A stretch of 64,000 nucleotides of DNA from Lentisalinibacter orientalis (GTDB lineage Bacteria; Pseudomonadota; Gammaproteobacteria; Steroidobacterales; Woeseiaceae). Below, piece after piece: positions 11,038-19,792 of this stretch. Both the position numbers and the translations under genes were made by a program. Each line of letters starts with the position of its first letter. Position 1 is the stretch's first letter. The DNA is taken from the NCBI RefSeq assembly GCF_040706535.1, contig NZ_JAPDRJ010000003.1, forward strand, positions 310,001 to 374,000, written 5' to 3'. The notes under the pieces are model-generated. The model made no database searches, had not been told where the DNA came from, and saw nothing but the letters and a program-made list of their open reading frames with translations.

Positions 11038-11838
11038 TTATCTGGTCGATGCGCTCAGTTTCTCGAGCACGGCGCGGGCGCGGCGGTAATCCGGCGCCAG
11101 CATGAGCGCGTGCTCCGCGGCATCGCGGGCGGCCAGTACCTCTCCCGCCGCCATGGACAGCTCGGCCCGAACGGCCGCCGTCTCGGCCTCGCCCCAGTCC
11201 GGCCGGCCCCGGACGGGCGGCAGGGCCATGGCGTAGCGCTCCGCGGCCCGATCGAGCAGTTTCGCCGGCGTGCCCCAGCCCTCCGCCAGCGACGGCTGGC
11301 GCATCAGGCTGACCGCCGCGAGCAGCAGGACACGGGGATTGTCGGGTTCGAGTTCCCGGGCAGCGCGCAGGTGCCGGCGCGCCCGCGTCGCCGAGAGCAG
11401 CGCCGTCAGGTTGCGGGAGGCGTCCAGGGCCGCGCAGGCACCCGCCAGCGCCAGTGCGTCGGCGAATTCCTCCTCCGCCTCGTCTGCCGCGGCCAGGGCC
11501 TGTTCCTCGCAGCGCTCCAGGTAGGGGCTGTCGGCCCGACCCGCCTGCGGCGCCAGCTCGCCCGCCCGGTAGGCCGCATAGGCCGCCTGGTAGCGCAGCA
11601 GCGGCTTCAGCCCGCCGCGCGCCCGCTCGTCCGCGAGCTCCGCGGCCAGCCGGTCGAGGGTGTCGAAATCCGCCTCGAACACGGCGAACTGGATGCGCGC
11701 GGCCAGGTCGGACAGCTCGTCCATGTCCACGGCCGACTGTGCCGGGGCCGCCAGGACAAGCCCGACGACGGCAAGGACGATTGCGAGATGCCGCGCGAGA
11801 TGCCGCGTGAGATGCCGTTTGAGCAATGGGATTGCCAT
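11038..11838 (-). CDS. Exported TPR-like hypothetical protein
   Basis: 266 residues with a signal peptide (LAIVLAVVGLVLAAPAQSA, after a His/Arg-rich start RHLTRHLARHLA). Helical repeats follow that resemble tetratricopeptide units (AARDAAEHALMLAPDYRRARAVLEKLS; AELEPDNPRVLLLAAVSLMRQ-like). No catalytic motif is seen. It may be cotranscribed with the downstream lipoprotein gene, 92 bases away on the same strand. Function is unknown. Confidence 0.65.
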   Translation of the reverse strand: MAIPLLKRHLTRHLARHLAIVLAVVGLVLAAPAQSAVDMDELSDLAARIQFAVFEADFDTLDRLAAELADERARGGLKPLLRYQAAYAAYRAGELAPQAGRADSPYLERCEEQALAAADEAEEEFADALALAGACAALDASRNLTALLSATRARRHLRAARELEPDNPRVLLLAAVSLMRQPSLAEGWGTPAKLLDRAAERYAMALPPVRGRPDWGEAETAAVRAELSMAAGEVLAARDAAEHALMLAPDYRRARAVLEKLSASTR

Positions 11839-11990
11839 CCGGGAAGCCTACCGCGGATCGCAGCCTCGCCCTGTGCGCCAGGTCACTTTCCGCGCCTCCC
11901 GTCGGCCCCGGCCCGAGGCCGCAGCCGCGCCGACTTGTCTGGCGGCAGGGCTGCCATTAGGGTGTGCGTCCACCGGCAGCGAGGCGGACC

Positions 11991-12800
11991 ATGGACCCGT
12001 TCGATTTGATCGACATCGGCGCGAATCTCGCCCACGACAGCTTCGACGACGACCGCGAGGCAGTGCTCGAGCGGGCGGCCGCGGCCGGCGTGCGCCGCAT
12101 CGTCGTGACCGGCAGCAGCGTGGAGAGCAGCGAACGGGCCGCCGACCTGGCCGCGGCCTGGCCGGGCCGGCTGTTCGCCACCGCCGGCATGCATCCTCAC
12201 CACGCCGACGACTGGGACGAACGCGTGCGAGACGCCCTGCTCGCCGTCACGGCACGGCCGGGCGTGGTCTCCATGGGAGAGTGCGGCCTCGACTATTTCC
12301 GCAACTATTCCTCCCACGAGAACCAGCGGCACGCCTTCGCCGAACAGCTGGAACTGGCGGCCCGCACCGACCTGCCCGTCTTCCTGCATCAGCGCGACGC
12401 CCACGAGGACTTCCTGGAGGTGCTGACACCGCGCCTGCCGGATCTGACCCGCGCCGTGGCCCACTGCTTCACCGCCGGCGAGGCGGAGCTGGAGGCCTAC
12501 CTGGAGCTGGGGCTCTACATCGGCATCACGGGCTGGATCTGCGACGAGCGCCGCGGGCTGCACCTGCGGGAACTCGTGTCGCGCATCCCCGCCGACAGGC
12601 TCCTGCTGGAGACCGACGCGCCTTACCTGCTGCCGCGCACCATCCGCCCGCGGCCGAAGACCCGGCGCAACGAGCCGGCCTGGCTGCCCTGGGTGCTGGA
12701 GACGGTGGCCGAGGCCCGCGGGGTTTCCGAGGAGGAACTCGCCCGCCAGACCACGGCGAACGCGGAGCGTTTCTTCGCCCTGCCCGCCGACGACGGCTGA
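11991..12800 (+). CDS. tatD: TatD family metal-dependent DNase/hydrolase
   Basis: 269-residue TIM-barrel amidohydrolase. Metal ligands are visible in DIGANLAHDSF, GMHPHHADDW, GECGLDYFRNYSSHENQ, FLHQRDAHEDF, HCFTAGEAE and ETDAPYLLPRTI. TatD proteins are 3'-5' exonucleases acting on single-stranded or damaged DNA. The GGLDYFR-type signature fits TatD more than YcfH. The ATG at 11991 follows GAGGCGGACC. An in-frame upstream start at 11964 would add nine poorly conserved residues. Confidence 0.92.
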   Translation: MDPFDLIDIGANLAHDSFDDDREAVLERAAAAGVRRIVVTGSSVESSERAADLAAAWPGRLFATAGMHPHHADDWDERVRDALLAVTARPGVVSMGECGLDYFRNYSSHENQRHAFAEQLELAARTDLPVFLHQRDAHEDFLEVLTPRLPDLTRAVAHCFTAGEAELEAYLELGLYIGITGWICDERRGLHLRELVSRIPADRLLLETDAPYLLPRTIRPRPKTRRNEPAWLPWVLETVAEARGVSEEELARQTTANAERFFALPADDG

Positions 12801-12845
12801 GCAGCGCCGCCTTCCGGCCCGGCGCCGGGCCGGTCCCGGCAGGCG

Positions 12846-13445
12846 TCAGTCGGCGAGTCGCCCGACCCGGGCGCTGACGGCCTCCTGGCGCAGCCGATCC
12901 CAGTGGGGCATGAACGCCGCCACCTCGCTGCGCTCCCGATTGCGGTCCACCCGGGGGTAGTCGGCGAGCAGCCCGGCCAGGGTCGTCACGTGCCGCGGCC
13001 GCCCCTTGCTGAAGTCCGCGGCGTCCGGGAAGACCACCACGCCCTCCACCGGCACGTCGCCCACCACCTGTGCCACGGCGGCAATGCGGTCGTAGAGTGT
13101 CGGCTGGGGGTTGGCGAAGGTATAGCGGCGGTCGCCCGCCATCACCGTCCAGTCGTCCATGCGGTCGCTGGCGAAGACCACGCCGGCCACCTCCTTGGTC
13201 TCGACGACCAGGACGCCGCGGCCCGTGAGCAGCGCATAGCCGATCTGGATCTCGCCGTCGTCCGCCTTCGGCACGATGATGTCGGTCAGCATCTCGTGGC
13301 TGATGCTCGCGAGCTGGCCGGCCGTGGACTGCGCCCGGCGGCGGCGCACGGCCAGCAGCACGAGCAGCGCCACCAGCAGGGCGGCGGCGGCGGCGAATAC
13401 CGCCCATAGGGCCCACGGCGGCAGGCTGTCGATCACCTCGGTCAT
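12846..13445 (-). CDS. NERD-domain membrane protein in the thr operon
   Basis: 199 residues. There is one N-terminal membrane helix (LWAVFAAAAALLVALLVLLAV, residues about 12-32), then a nuclease-related NERD domain (EIQIGYALLTGRGVLVVETKEVAGVVF, PQPTLYDRIAAVAQVV, VEGVVVFPDAADFSKG). The ATG overlaps the thrC stop as ATGA, so it is translated as the last gene of thrA-thrB-thrC. NERD proteins are predicted nucleases of largely unknown role. Placement in a threonine operon is unexpected. Confidence 0.8.
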   Translation of the reverse strand: MTEVIDSLPPWALWAVFAAAAALLVALLVLLAVRRRRAQSTAGQLASISHEMLTDIIVPKADDGEIQIGYALLTGRGVLVVETKEVAGVVFASDRMDDWTVMAGDRRYTFANPQPTLYDRIAAVAQVVGDVPVEGVVVFPDAADFSKGRPRHVTTLAGLLADYPRVDRNRERSEVAAFMPHWDRLRQEAVSARVGRLAD

Positions 13446-14755
13446 CCGTTCCCCTCGAGCGCCCGCCCCAGGGCGGGCAGCGCCGGATCGATCTCCTCGT
13501 AGTGCGCGGGCAGCGCCAGCAGGTCCGCCAACGCCGCCGGCACCGGCACGGTGGTGCCGATGAGCGGCTCGACCACCTCGGGGAACTTGGCCGCATGGGC
13601 CGTGGCCACCGCAATCCAGTGCCGCCCCTCCCGCCGCTCGGCCGGCAGGATCTCCCACACGTGCATCGCCGTGGCGGTGTGGGGGCACTCGATGAGACCG
13701 TAATGCTCGTAGTCCCGGCGGATCTGCTCCCGGATCACGTCGTCCTCCACCACCCGGGCCTCCACGCTGCCGCGCAGCCGGTCCGCCTCGCCGAAGAGAT
13801 TGCGCAGCCGCTCCATGTTGCTCGGGTCGCCCACGTCCATGGCCGAGGCCAGGGTGCGCACGCTCGGACGCGGCCGGTACTCGCCTTCCTCCAGGTAATC
13901 CGCGATGGTGCGATTCGCGTTCGTGGCGAAGACGACGTCGCCGATGGGCAGGCCCATGGCGCGCGCCATCACGGCGGCCAGGCCGTTGCCCAGGTTGCCC
14001 GTGGGCACGATGACCGACGAGGCCTCGCCCCGCTCCCGCCAGTGCGCGAGCGCCGCGTGGGCGTAGTAGACGCTCTGGGGCAGGAGCCGGCCGATATTGA
14101 TGCTGTTGGCCGAGCTGAACCGGTGGCGGGCGGCCAGATCCGCGTCGGCGAAGGCGCTCTTCACCAGCCGCTGACAGTCGTCGAAGTTGCCGCGGACGGC
14201 CACGGACACCACGTTGTCGCCCCAGCAGGTCAGCTGCTGCTGCTGGCGGGGAGACACCATGCCGAGCGGGAACAGCACCACCACCCGGAAGCCGGGGCGG
14301 CGATGGAAAGCGGCCGCCACCGCGCCGCCAGTGTCGCCGGAAGTGGCCACCAGGATTGTGACCGGGCGCTCGTCGGCGCCCCGCTCGTCCTCGATGCGCT
14401 GCAGGCAGGCGGCCAGGAAGCGGGCCCCGACGTCCTTGAACGCCGCCGTGGGGCCGTGGAACAGTTCCAGCACCGACAGCGGCGCGGGGGCGCCGTCCAC
14501 CGGGCGCAGCGGCACGTCGAAGCCGAATGTCTCGGCGAGCACGTCCGGCAGGGCATCGGCCAGCGCCGAGCCGGCGAAGAATGGCGCGAGCAGCGTCTCC
14601 CCGACCTGCGCCGGCGTCTCCGCGCCGTCGAAATCCTCCGGCGAGAAGGTCGGCAGGGTCTCGGGGACATAGAGGCCCCCGTCCGGGGCCAGCCCCGCAA
14701 CCAGCGCGGAGACGAGATCGGCGGAGCCGTCGGAGCGCGTGCTCCTGAACCTCAT
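13442..14755 (-). CDS. thrC: Threonine synthase
   Basis: PLP enzyme that converts O-phosphohomoserine to threonine. 437 residues. The PLP-lysine region is LFHGPTAAFKDVGARFLA (Lys near residue 107). SGDTGGAVAAAF, VSPRQQQQLTCWGDNV and PTGNLGNGLAAVMARAMG are family landmarks. The start overlaps the thrB stop (ATGA) and the stop overlaps the next gene start (ATGA), so translation is coupled along the operon. Confidence 0.97.
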   Translation of the reverse strand: MRFRSTRSDGSADLVSALVAGLAPDGGLYVPETLPTFSPEDFDGAETPAQVGETLLAPFFAGSALADALPDVLAETFGFDVPLRPVDGAPAPLSVLELFHGPTAAFKDVGARFLAACLQRIEDERGADERPVTILVATSGDTGGAVAAAFHRRPGFRVVVLFPLGMVSPRQQQQLTCWGDNVVSVAVRGNFDDCQRLVKSAFADADLAARHRFSSANSINIGRLLPQSVYYAHAALAHWRERGEASSVIVPTGNLGNGLAAVMARAMGLPIGDVVFATNANRTIADYLEEGEYRPRPSVRTLASAMDVGDPSNMERLRNLFGEADRLRGSVEARVVEDDVIREQIRRDYEHYGLIECPHTATAMHVWEILPAERREGRHWIAVATAHAAKFPEVVEPLIGTTVPVPAALADLLALPAHYEEIDPALPALGRALEGNG

Positions 14756-15711
14756 TCGGTGTATTCCACGAAGGCCCCGGGCGCATCCAGCGGGTTCACC
14801 CAGGACTGGGCCTCGATGCCGGCATCGGCGAATGCGGCCACCATCGCCTCGCGCACGGCCTCGCCGTCGCCCTCCCGCGCCCAGGCGAAAACGCTGGGCC
14901 CGCTGCCGGACAGCGAGCCGCCCAGGGCGCCGGCGGCGAACGCCGCGGCCTTCACCGACTCGAACCCGGGCACCGCCACGGCACGCTGGGGCTCGATCAG
15001 GATGTCGCGCAGGCAATGGGCGATCAGGTCCACGTCGTCGTTGTAGCAGCCCGCGAGGAAACCCGCCAGGCAACCGTTCTGCTCGACGGCACTGCGCAGC
15101 AGACACTCGGCGCCGAGCGAGCGGCGCGAATCCGCCGTGTGCACGGTCAGGTCCGGGTGCACCAGCACGCACACCACGCCCGTGGGCACGGGCAGCCGGA
15201 TCACCCGGGGCAGCAGACGCGCGGGGCACAGGACCAGGCCGCCGAACAGGCTCGGCGCTACGTTGTCCGCGTGCAGCGCCTTGCTCGCGTAGCGCTCGCC
15301 CTCCAGCGCATAGCGCAGCAGCTCCGCGTGCCCCAGGGGCTCGTCCAGCAGTCCGTTCACGGCCACGGCGGCCGCGACGGCCGACGCCGCCGAGCTGCCC
15401 ATGCCGGAGCCGAGCGGGATGCCCTTCTCGATGCCGAGTTCCACGCCGCCTGCCGGCCCGAAGTCCCGCCACAGCGCGGCCGCCGCGATGCCGGCGGTGT
15501 TCCCGGCCGCCTCCCGGGACAGCGCCTCGGCACCGGCGGCCAGCGACGTCGCCGTGATCTCGGCGATGCTCACCCCGCTGCCGTCCGTCCGCCGGGCAGT
15601 CACCCGGTCGCCCACCTGCGCCGCCGCGAGGCCGAGCAGGTCGAAACCCACACCGACGTTGCCGACCGAGGCCGGCGCGAACGCCGTCACCCGCGAGACC
15701 GGCGCGCTCAT
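14752..15711 (-). CDS. thrB: Homoserine kinase (GHMP family)
   Basis: Phosphorylates homoserine for threonine synthesis. 319 residues. The GHMP ATP-binding motif PLGSGMGSSAASAVAAAVAV lies near residue 95. The N-terminal substrate loop is FAPASVGNVGVGFDLLG, and the C-terminal GGSLSGSGPSVFAWA is the third GHMP motif. The start overlaps the thrA stop by 4 bases and the end overlaps thrC. Confidence 0.97.
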   Translation of the reverse strand: MSAPVSRVTAFAPASVGNVGVGFDLLGLAAAQVGDRVTARRTDGSGVSIAEITATSLAAGAEALSREAAGNTAGIAAAALWRDFGPAGGVELGIEKGIPLGSGMGSSAASAVAAAVAVNGLLDEPLGHAELLRYALEGERYASKALHADNVAPSLFGGLVLCPARLLPRVIRLPVPTGVVCVLVHPDLTVHTADSRRSLGAECLLRSAVEQNGCLAGFLAGCYNDDVDLIAHCLRDILIEPQRAVAVPGFESVKAAAFAAGALGGSLSGSGPSVFAWAREGDGEAVREAMVAAFADAGIEAQSWVNPLDAPGAFVEYTE

Positions 15712-18185
15712 TCCTCGCCGCCCACGTAAGCCGTCAGACGCAGAAGATCCGCGAAGATGCCGGCCGCGGTGACCGCGGGCCCGGCGCCCGGCCCCTGGAT
15801 CACCAGCGGGTTCGCCGAATAGCGTTCGCTCACGAACTGCACCACGTTATCCGTCAGGTTGATGTTAGCGAACGGGTGGCTGCGGTCCAGCTGCACGAGA
15901 TCCACGCTGGCGTGACCGTCCCGGTCCAGCCTGCCGACGTAGCGAAGCACCTTGCCGTTCTCCCGGGCCTCGTCGAACAGGCGCTGCATCTCGTCGTCGA
16001 ACTTCGGCAGCTCGCGCAGGAAGTCCTCCACCGAGCCCGACTCGAGTTCCGCCGGCACCAGGCTGCGGATGGCGAGTTCGGAGACGTCGAGCGTGAGCCC
16101 CATCTCCCGGGCCAGGATGATCACCTTGCGGGCCACGTCCATGCCGGACAGGTCGTCGCGGGGATCCGGTTCGGTATAGCCGCTGGCCCGCGCCTCGGCG
16201 ACGATCTCGGAGAACGGCCGGCTGCCGTCGAAGGTGTTGAAGAGATAGGCCAGCGTGCCGGAGAAGATGCCTTCCACGTGATCGATGCGGTCGCCGGTCT
16301 CGCGCAGGTCCCGCAGCGCCTGGATGACGGGCAGCGCGGCGCCCACCGTCGTCTCGTAGAAATAGTGCGAGCTGCCTTCCCGGGCCGCCTCCTGCAGCTC
16401 CCGGTAATAGTCGTAGCCGGCGCTGAACGCCTTCTTGTTGGGCGTGACCACGTGGATGCCCCGGCGCAGCCATTCCGCGTAGCGCCCCGCCACCTTGTCG
16501 CTGGCGGTGCAGTCGATCAGCACGGAGTGCGGCAGGTGATCGGCGTGGATGTGGTCGGCCAGCCGGTCCAGGTCCGTGTCCTCGCCGTGATCGGCCAGTG
16601 CCGACTGCCAGTCGGTCAGGTCGATGCGCCGCTCGTCCAGCAGCATCTTCGACGAGGTCGCGATCGCCCGGATGCGCAGGTCCAGGTTGAACTGCTCGCG
16701 CAGTCGGCCGGCCTGCTCGGCGATCTGCGCCAGCAGCGTGGAACCCACCATGCCCGGGCCGATGATGCCGATGGAGATGGTCTTGGCCGAGAGGTAGAAG
16801 CCGGAGTGCACGGCGCGCAGCGCCCGGGTGGAATCCTCCTGGCGCACCACGGCCGAGATGTTGCGCTCCGAGGAGCCCTGGGCGATGGCGCTCACGTTGA
16901 TGCCCGCCCGCCCCAGCGTATTCAGGAAGCGGCCGGCGACGCCCGGCGTGCCGGACATGCCGTCGCCCACCACCGCCAGAATGCTGCAGGACGGCGTCAC
17001 CTCCACCCGCTGGATCTGGCCGCTCTCGAGTTCCTCCGCGAACGCATCCGAGACCACCTGCCGGGCCGTATCCGCCAGCAGCTCCGGCACCGCGAAGCAG
17101 ATGGAGTGCTCCGAACTCGCCTGGGAGATGAGGATCACCGAGACGTCCGCCTCCCGCAGGGCGCCGAAGATGCGGTCCGCGGTGCCGGGCACGCCGATCA
17201 TGCCGGCGCCCTCCACGTTCACCAGCGCCACGCCGTCGATGGCCGTGATGCCCTTGATCTTGTCCTCGCCGCCGGAAGCCGCCACCACCCGGGTACCCGG
17301 ATGATCCGGCGCGAAGGTGTTGCGGATCAGGATGGGGATGCTGTTCGCGACCGCCGGGCCCATGGTCTGGGGATGGATGACCTTGGCACCGAAATACGCG
17401 AGCTCCATCGCCTCGTTGTAGGACAGCGTGTCGATGACCTTGGCCTCGGGCACCCGGTTGGGGTCCCCGCTCATGACGCCGTCGACGTCGGTCCAGATGC
17501 TGAGCTCGTCGGCGTCCAGCAGCACGGCGAAGATCGCCGCCGAGAAATCGCTGCCGTTGCGGCCCAGGGTAGTCTGCAGGCCCTGCTCGTCTTCGGCGAT
17601 GAAGCCGGTGATGACGAACACGTCCGGTGTCTCGGCGGGCACCGCTTCGGCGGTACGCCGGCGCGAGACGTCCCAGATCACGCTGGGGCCGAGTTCGGTC
17701 TGATGCACGGTCAGGGCGCGGCGCGCATCCAGCCAGTCCACGGCCGCGCCGTCGAATTCCTGATCCAGGAAGGCGGCCAGCAGCCTGGCGGACCACAGTT
17801 CGCCGAACCCGGCGGCCACGTCCCGGCTGCGCTGGTCGGCGCTGCGCACCAGCGCGATGGCCCGCAGCAGGTCGCCGAGGTCGCTCGCATCCTTCTCCCA
17901 GGCTTGCAGCACGGGGGCCCGGTTCTCCGGCGAGAGCAGCGCCTCGGCGGCCCCTGCGTAGCGCTCGCGCAGCGGCCCGAGCACCTGATCGTGGTCGGTG
18001 GTGCCCCGCTGGGCCCCCTCCACCAGGGCCAGCAGCGTATCGGTCATGCCCCGCATGGCCGAAACCACCACGCCCAGCGGGCGTGTGGGCTGTTGTTTCA
18101 GGATTTCGGCGACGCGGCGGAAGCACCCGGCATCTGCCAGGCTGCTACCGCCGAACTTGTGAAGCTTCCAGCGCGCGCGTTCCAC
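15708..18185 (-). CDS. thrA: Bifunctional aspartokinase / homoserine dehydrogenase
   Basis: First and third steps of homoserine synthesis in one protein. 825 residues, as in E. coli ThrA (820). The aspartokinase domain starts at KLHKFGGSSLAD. Paired ACT domains (residues about 310-460, VALVNVEGAGMIGVPG and CSILAVVGDGMSG) are the likely site of threonine feedback. The homoserine dehydrogenase Rossmann motif IGPGMVGSTLLAQ is near residue 475. The start is GTG with no strong ribosome site. A REP-like palindrome lies 20-72 bases upstream. No leader peptide or attenuator could be recognised. Confidence 0.97.
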   Translation of the reverse strand: MERARWKLHKFGGSSLADAGCFRRVAEILKQQPTRPLGVVVSAMRGMTDTLLALVEGAQRGTTDHDQVLGPLRERYAGAAEALLSPENRAPVLQAWEKDASDLGDLLRAIALVRSADQRSRDVAAGFGELWSARLLAAFLDQEFDGAAVDWLDARRALTVHQTELGPSVIWDVSRRRTAEAVPAETPDVFVITGFIAEDEQGLQTTLGRNGSDFSAAIFAVLLDADELSIWTDVDGVMSGDPNRVPEAKVIDTLSYNEAMELAYFGAKVIHPQTMGPAVANSIPILIRNTFAPDHPGTRVVAASGGEDKIKGITAIDGVALVNVEGAGMIGVPGTADRIFGALREADVSVILISQASSEHSICFAVPELLADTARQVVSDAFAEELESGQIQRVEVTPSCSILAVVGDGMSGTPGVAGRFLNTLGRAGINVSAIAQGSSERNISAVVRQEDSTRALRAVHSGFYLSAKTISIGIIGPGMVGSTLLAQIAEQAGRLREQFNLDLRIRAIATSSKMLLDERRIDLTDWQSALADHGEDTDLDRLADHIHADHLPHSVLIDCTASDKVAGRYAEWLRRGIHVVTPNKKAFSAGYDYYRELQEAAREGSSHYFYETTVGAALPVIQALRDLRETGDRIDHVEGIFSGTLAYLFNTFDGSRPFSEIVAEARASGYTEPDPRDDLSGMDVARKVIILAREMGLTLDVSELAIRSLVPAELESGSVEDFLRELPKFDDEMQRLFDEARENGKVLRYVGRLDRDGHASVDLVQLDRSHPFANINLTDNVVQFVSERYSANPLVIQGPGAGPAVTAAGIFADLLRLTAYVGGEE

Positions 18186-18205
18186 GGGTTTCAGTCCGTC
18201 CTAGG

Positions 18206-18257
18206 GTAGGAGGGCCTTCAGGCCCGATTTCGTGATCGGGCCTGAAGGCCCTCCTAC
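18206..18257. repeat. Perfect 23-bp inverted repeat (REP/BIME-like)
   Basis: Arms 18206-18228 and 18235-18257 are exact reverse complements with a 6-base loop TTCGTG. The arm begins GTAGGAGGGCCTTCAGGCCC, which resembles repetitive extragenic palindromes common in gammaproteobacteria (GTAGGAGC-type). It lies between thrA and the zinc-ribbon gene, both on the minus strand. It could serve as a transcript-end structure for the upstream gene or a mobile REP. Confidence 0.85.
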
Positions 18258-18285
18258 GGTCAAAAAGTGCGTAATGATAGCGGCA

Positions 18286-18311
18286 TTCAGGGGCTTTCGT
18301 CGCGCCCTGAA
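18286..18311 (-). terminator. Weak stem-loop after zinc-ribbon gene
   Basis: TTCAGGG (18286-18292) pairs with CCCTGAA (18305-18311) across a 12-base loop, downstream of the minus-strand gene ending at 18348. There is no clear T-run, so it is at best a weak or factor-dependent terminator. Confidence 0.25.
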
Positions 18312-18347
18312 GGTATCAGGCGCAACCGTCGCGCGGCGGGCGCCGCG

Positions 18348-18569
18348 TCAGTCCGACTTGCCCCGGGTGACCGGGTGCACGTCGACACCGGGCTCCACGG
18401 TCTCGTCAAACACGTCCGGCGCTTCCGGCTTGTGCGCGGCGGTGCGCAGCAGGACGAGCCGGGGCTGGCGGTTGAAGCCGCCCTGGGGCTCGGCACGGGC
18501 GATGTTGTGGGCGCCGCAGGCCGAGCAGTCGACCACGCAGAGGTCGCGGGACTCCTCGGATGCCGTCAT
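18348..18569 (-). CDS. Small zinc-ribbon-like protein, start uncertain
   Basis: From the only ATG the product is 73 residues with CVVDCSACGAHN near its N-terminus. The same frame stays open upstream to 18689 and encodes a second Cys pair (ACLECGHPFTAGELAAM) and a plausible N-terminus (SDPNKTAISRKETKPDQ), together forming a complete four-Cys zinc ribbon. No ATG, GTG or TTG occurs in that extension. The gene is either started at an unusual codon, damaged at its start, or shifted. Function is unknown. Confidence 0.6.
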   Translation of the reverse strand: MTASEESRDLCVVDCSACGAHNIARAEPQGGFNRQPRLVLLRTAAHKPEAPDVFDETVEPGVDVHPVTRGKSD

Positions 18570-18778
18570 GGCGGCGAGTTCACCGGCGGTGAAGGGGTGA
18601 CCGCATTCGAGGCAGGCGGGCTGGTCGGGTTTCGTCTCTTTCCGGCTGATGGCTGTCTTGTTCGGGTCGCTTTGGGCTTCGGCCCCACCCTAACACAAGG
18701 CTCATCACCCACGCCTGCCCTCCCTGGGCTATCGGTGGGCCGTCGCGGGACCGCCCCTGGACCGTCGCCGGGCCGTTG

Positions 18779-19180
18779 CTAGGCCGCGCCGAACACGGCG
18801 TCGATCAGGGCCGTGTCCATGTACTCCGTCACCGCCGCGATCCGGCCGTCGCGGATCCGGAAGACCTGACAGTAGGTGTTGTTGTAGGGAGTCCCATCGT
18901 GAGTCTCCGCCGTGCCGCGGGTCTGCGCGACCACCGTGTCGCCTTCGGCGACGACGTGCTCGACCTGCGAGGAGATCCCGGCCCTCAGTTGCCCGAACAA
19001 GGGCCCGACGAGGTTCTCGAGGAGGGCCTGCTTGCCCGTATACGTCCCGGAGAACTTCGTGGACCCGATGTTCGTCCACGTCACGTCATCGGCCACCAGC
19101 GCGAAACAGGCGTCCATATCGCCTCGCGCTCCGGCTTCGTAGAAGTCCAGAACCACCTGCTTTTTCTCGGCTGTTCCCAC
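18779..19180 (-). CDS. SnoaL-like / nuclear transport factor 2-fold protein
   Basis: 133 residues of the NTF2-like alpha+beta cone: VVLDFYEAGARGDMDACFALVADDVTWTN, then VVAQTRGTAETHDGTPYNNTYCQVFRIRDGRIAAVTEYMDT. This matches ketosteroid-isomerase/SnoaL-like proteins, whose substrates vary widely. A GTG at 19180 preceded by GGGAGG with a 6-base gap is the best start. The neighbour upstream is an NlpC/P60 lipoprotein on the same strand, 28 bases away. Specific reaction unknown. Confidence 0.82.
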   Translation of the reverse strand: MGTAEKKQVVLDFYEAGARGDMDACFALVADDVTWTNIGSTKFSGTYTGKQALLENLVGPLFGQLRAGISSQVEHVVAEGDTVVAQTRGTAETHDGTPYNNTYCQVFRIRDGRIAAVTEYMDTALIDAVFGAA

Positions 19181-19208
19181 GCTCTCCCTCCCCGAAGCAC
19201 GAGCCCGG

Positions 19209-19775
19209 CTAATGCAATCGCCCGCCGCGCAGAAACGCCTGCCGGTAGAAATCCGCCGACAGGGACTCGACCGTGACCGTCCGCCCGGACGAGGGCGCGT
19301 GCGCGAAGCGTCCCTCGCCGACGTAGAGACCCACATGCTGCATCTTGCCGTCGATGGAGAAGAACAACAGATCGCCGGCACGAAGCTCGTCGCGCGGCAC
19401 CGGCCGCGTTCGCGACCACAGCGCACCGGTCGTGCGTGGCACCGCCCGGCCCGCCTGACCGTATGCGTAATGAACGAGCCCGCTGCAGTCGAAGCCCGCG
19501 GGTGTCTGCCCGCCGTAGCGGTAAGGGGTTCCCACCTGCTGGAGAGCGATCGCCGCGGCACGGTCGCCGAGCGTGGTCTGCTGTGAGACCGGACGCACGG
19601 GAGCTTCGACGTGGCCGGACGGCAGTTCCGCCGGTTGCCAGGCGCAACCGCCGAGTGCGACAGCGGTGGCCAGAGCCGTCGCCAACGCGGCACTCGATCC
19701 GAGTTGCCCGATTCGTCGCAAGATGAGCCGCCTCCGGTACGCGGACGATTCAGAATACCCGGATGGCGATGCCAT
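19209..19775 (-). CDS. NlpC/P60 family lipoprotein, cell-wall endopeptidase
   Basis: 188 residues. Signal peptide with lipobox VALGGC (about residue 44), then an NlpC/P60 cysteine peptidase domain: catalytic Cys in GFDCSGLVHYAY, first His in MQHVGLYVGEG and second His in FAHAPSSG. Such enzymes cut peptide stems in peptidoglycan (compare E. coli Spr/MepS and NlpC). It is likely anchored in the outer membrane. It lies between a SnoaL gene and an alpha/beta hydrolase gene, all on the minus strand. Confidence 0.9.
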   Translation of the reverse strand: MASPSGYSESSAYRRRLILRRIGQLGSSAALATALATAVALGGCAWQPAELPSGHVEAPVRPVSQQTTLGDRAAAIALQQVGTPYRYGGQTPAGFDCSGLVHYAYGQAGRAVPRTTGALWSRTRPVPRDELRAGDLLFFSIDGKMQHVGLYVGEGRFAHAPSSGRTVTVESLSADFYRQAFLRGGRLH

Positions 19776-19792
19776 CGCGAGTGACGGCAGTC

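Noticed and set aside
13442..15472. Extended frame reading from within thrB into thrC as one protein
   Set aside because: The upstream part is an out-of-frame reading of thrB; the ATG at 14755 with the thrB ATGA overlap is the true thrC start.
15876..18209. Long plus-strand open frame opposite thrA
   Set aside because: Same high-GC shadow effect; the minus strand encodes a full aspartokinase/homoserine dehydrogenase.
18186..18347. thr leader peptide/attenuator upstream of thrA
   Set aside because: No short frame rich in Thr or Ile codons was found; the palindrome is better explained as a REP-like repeat.
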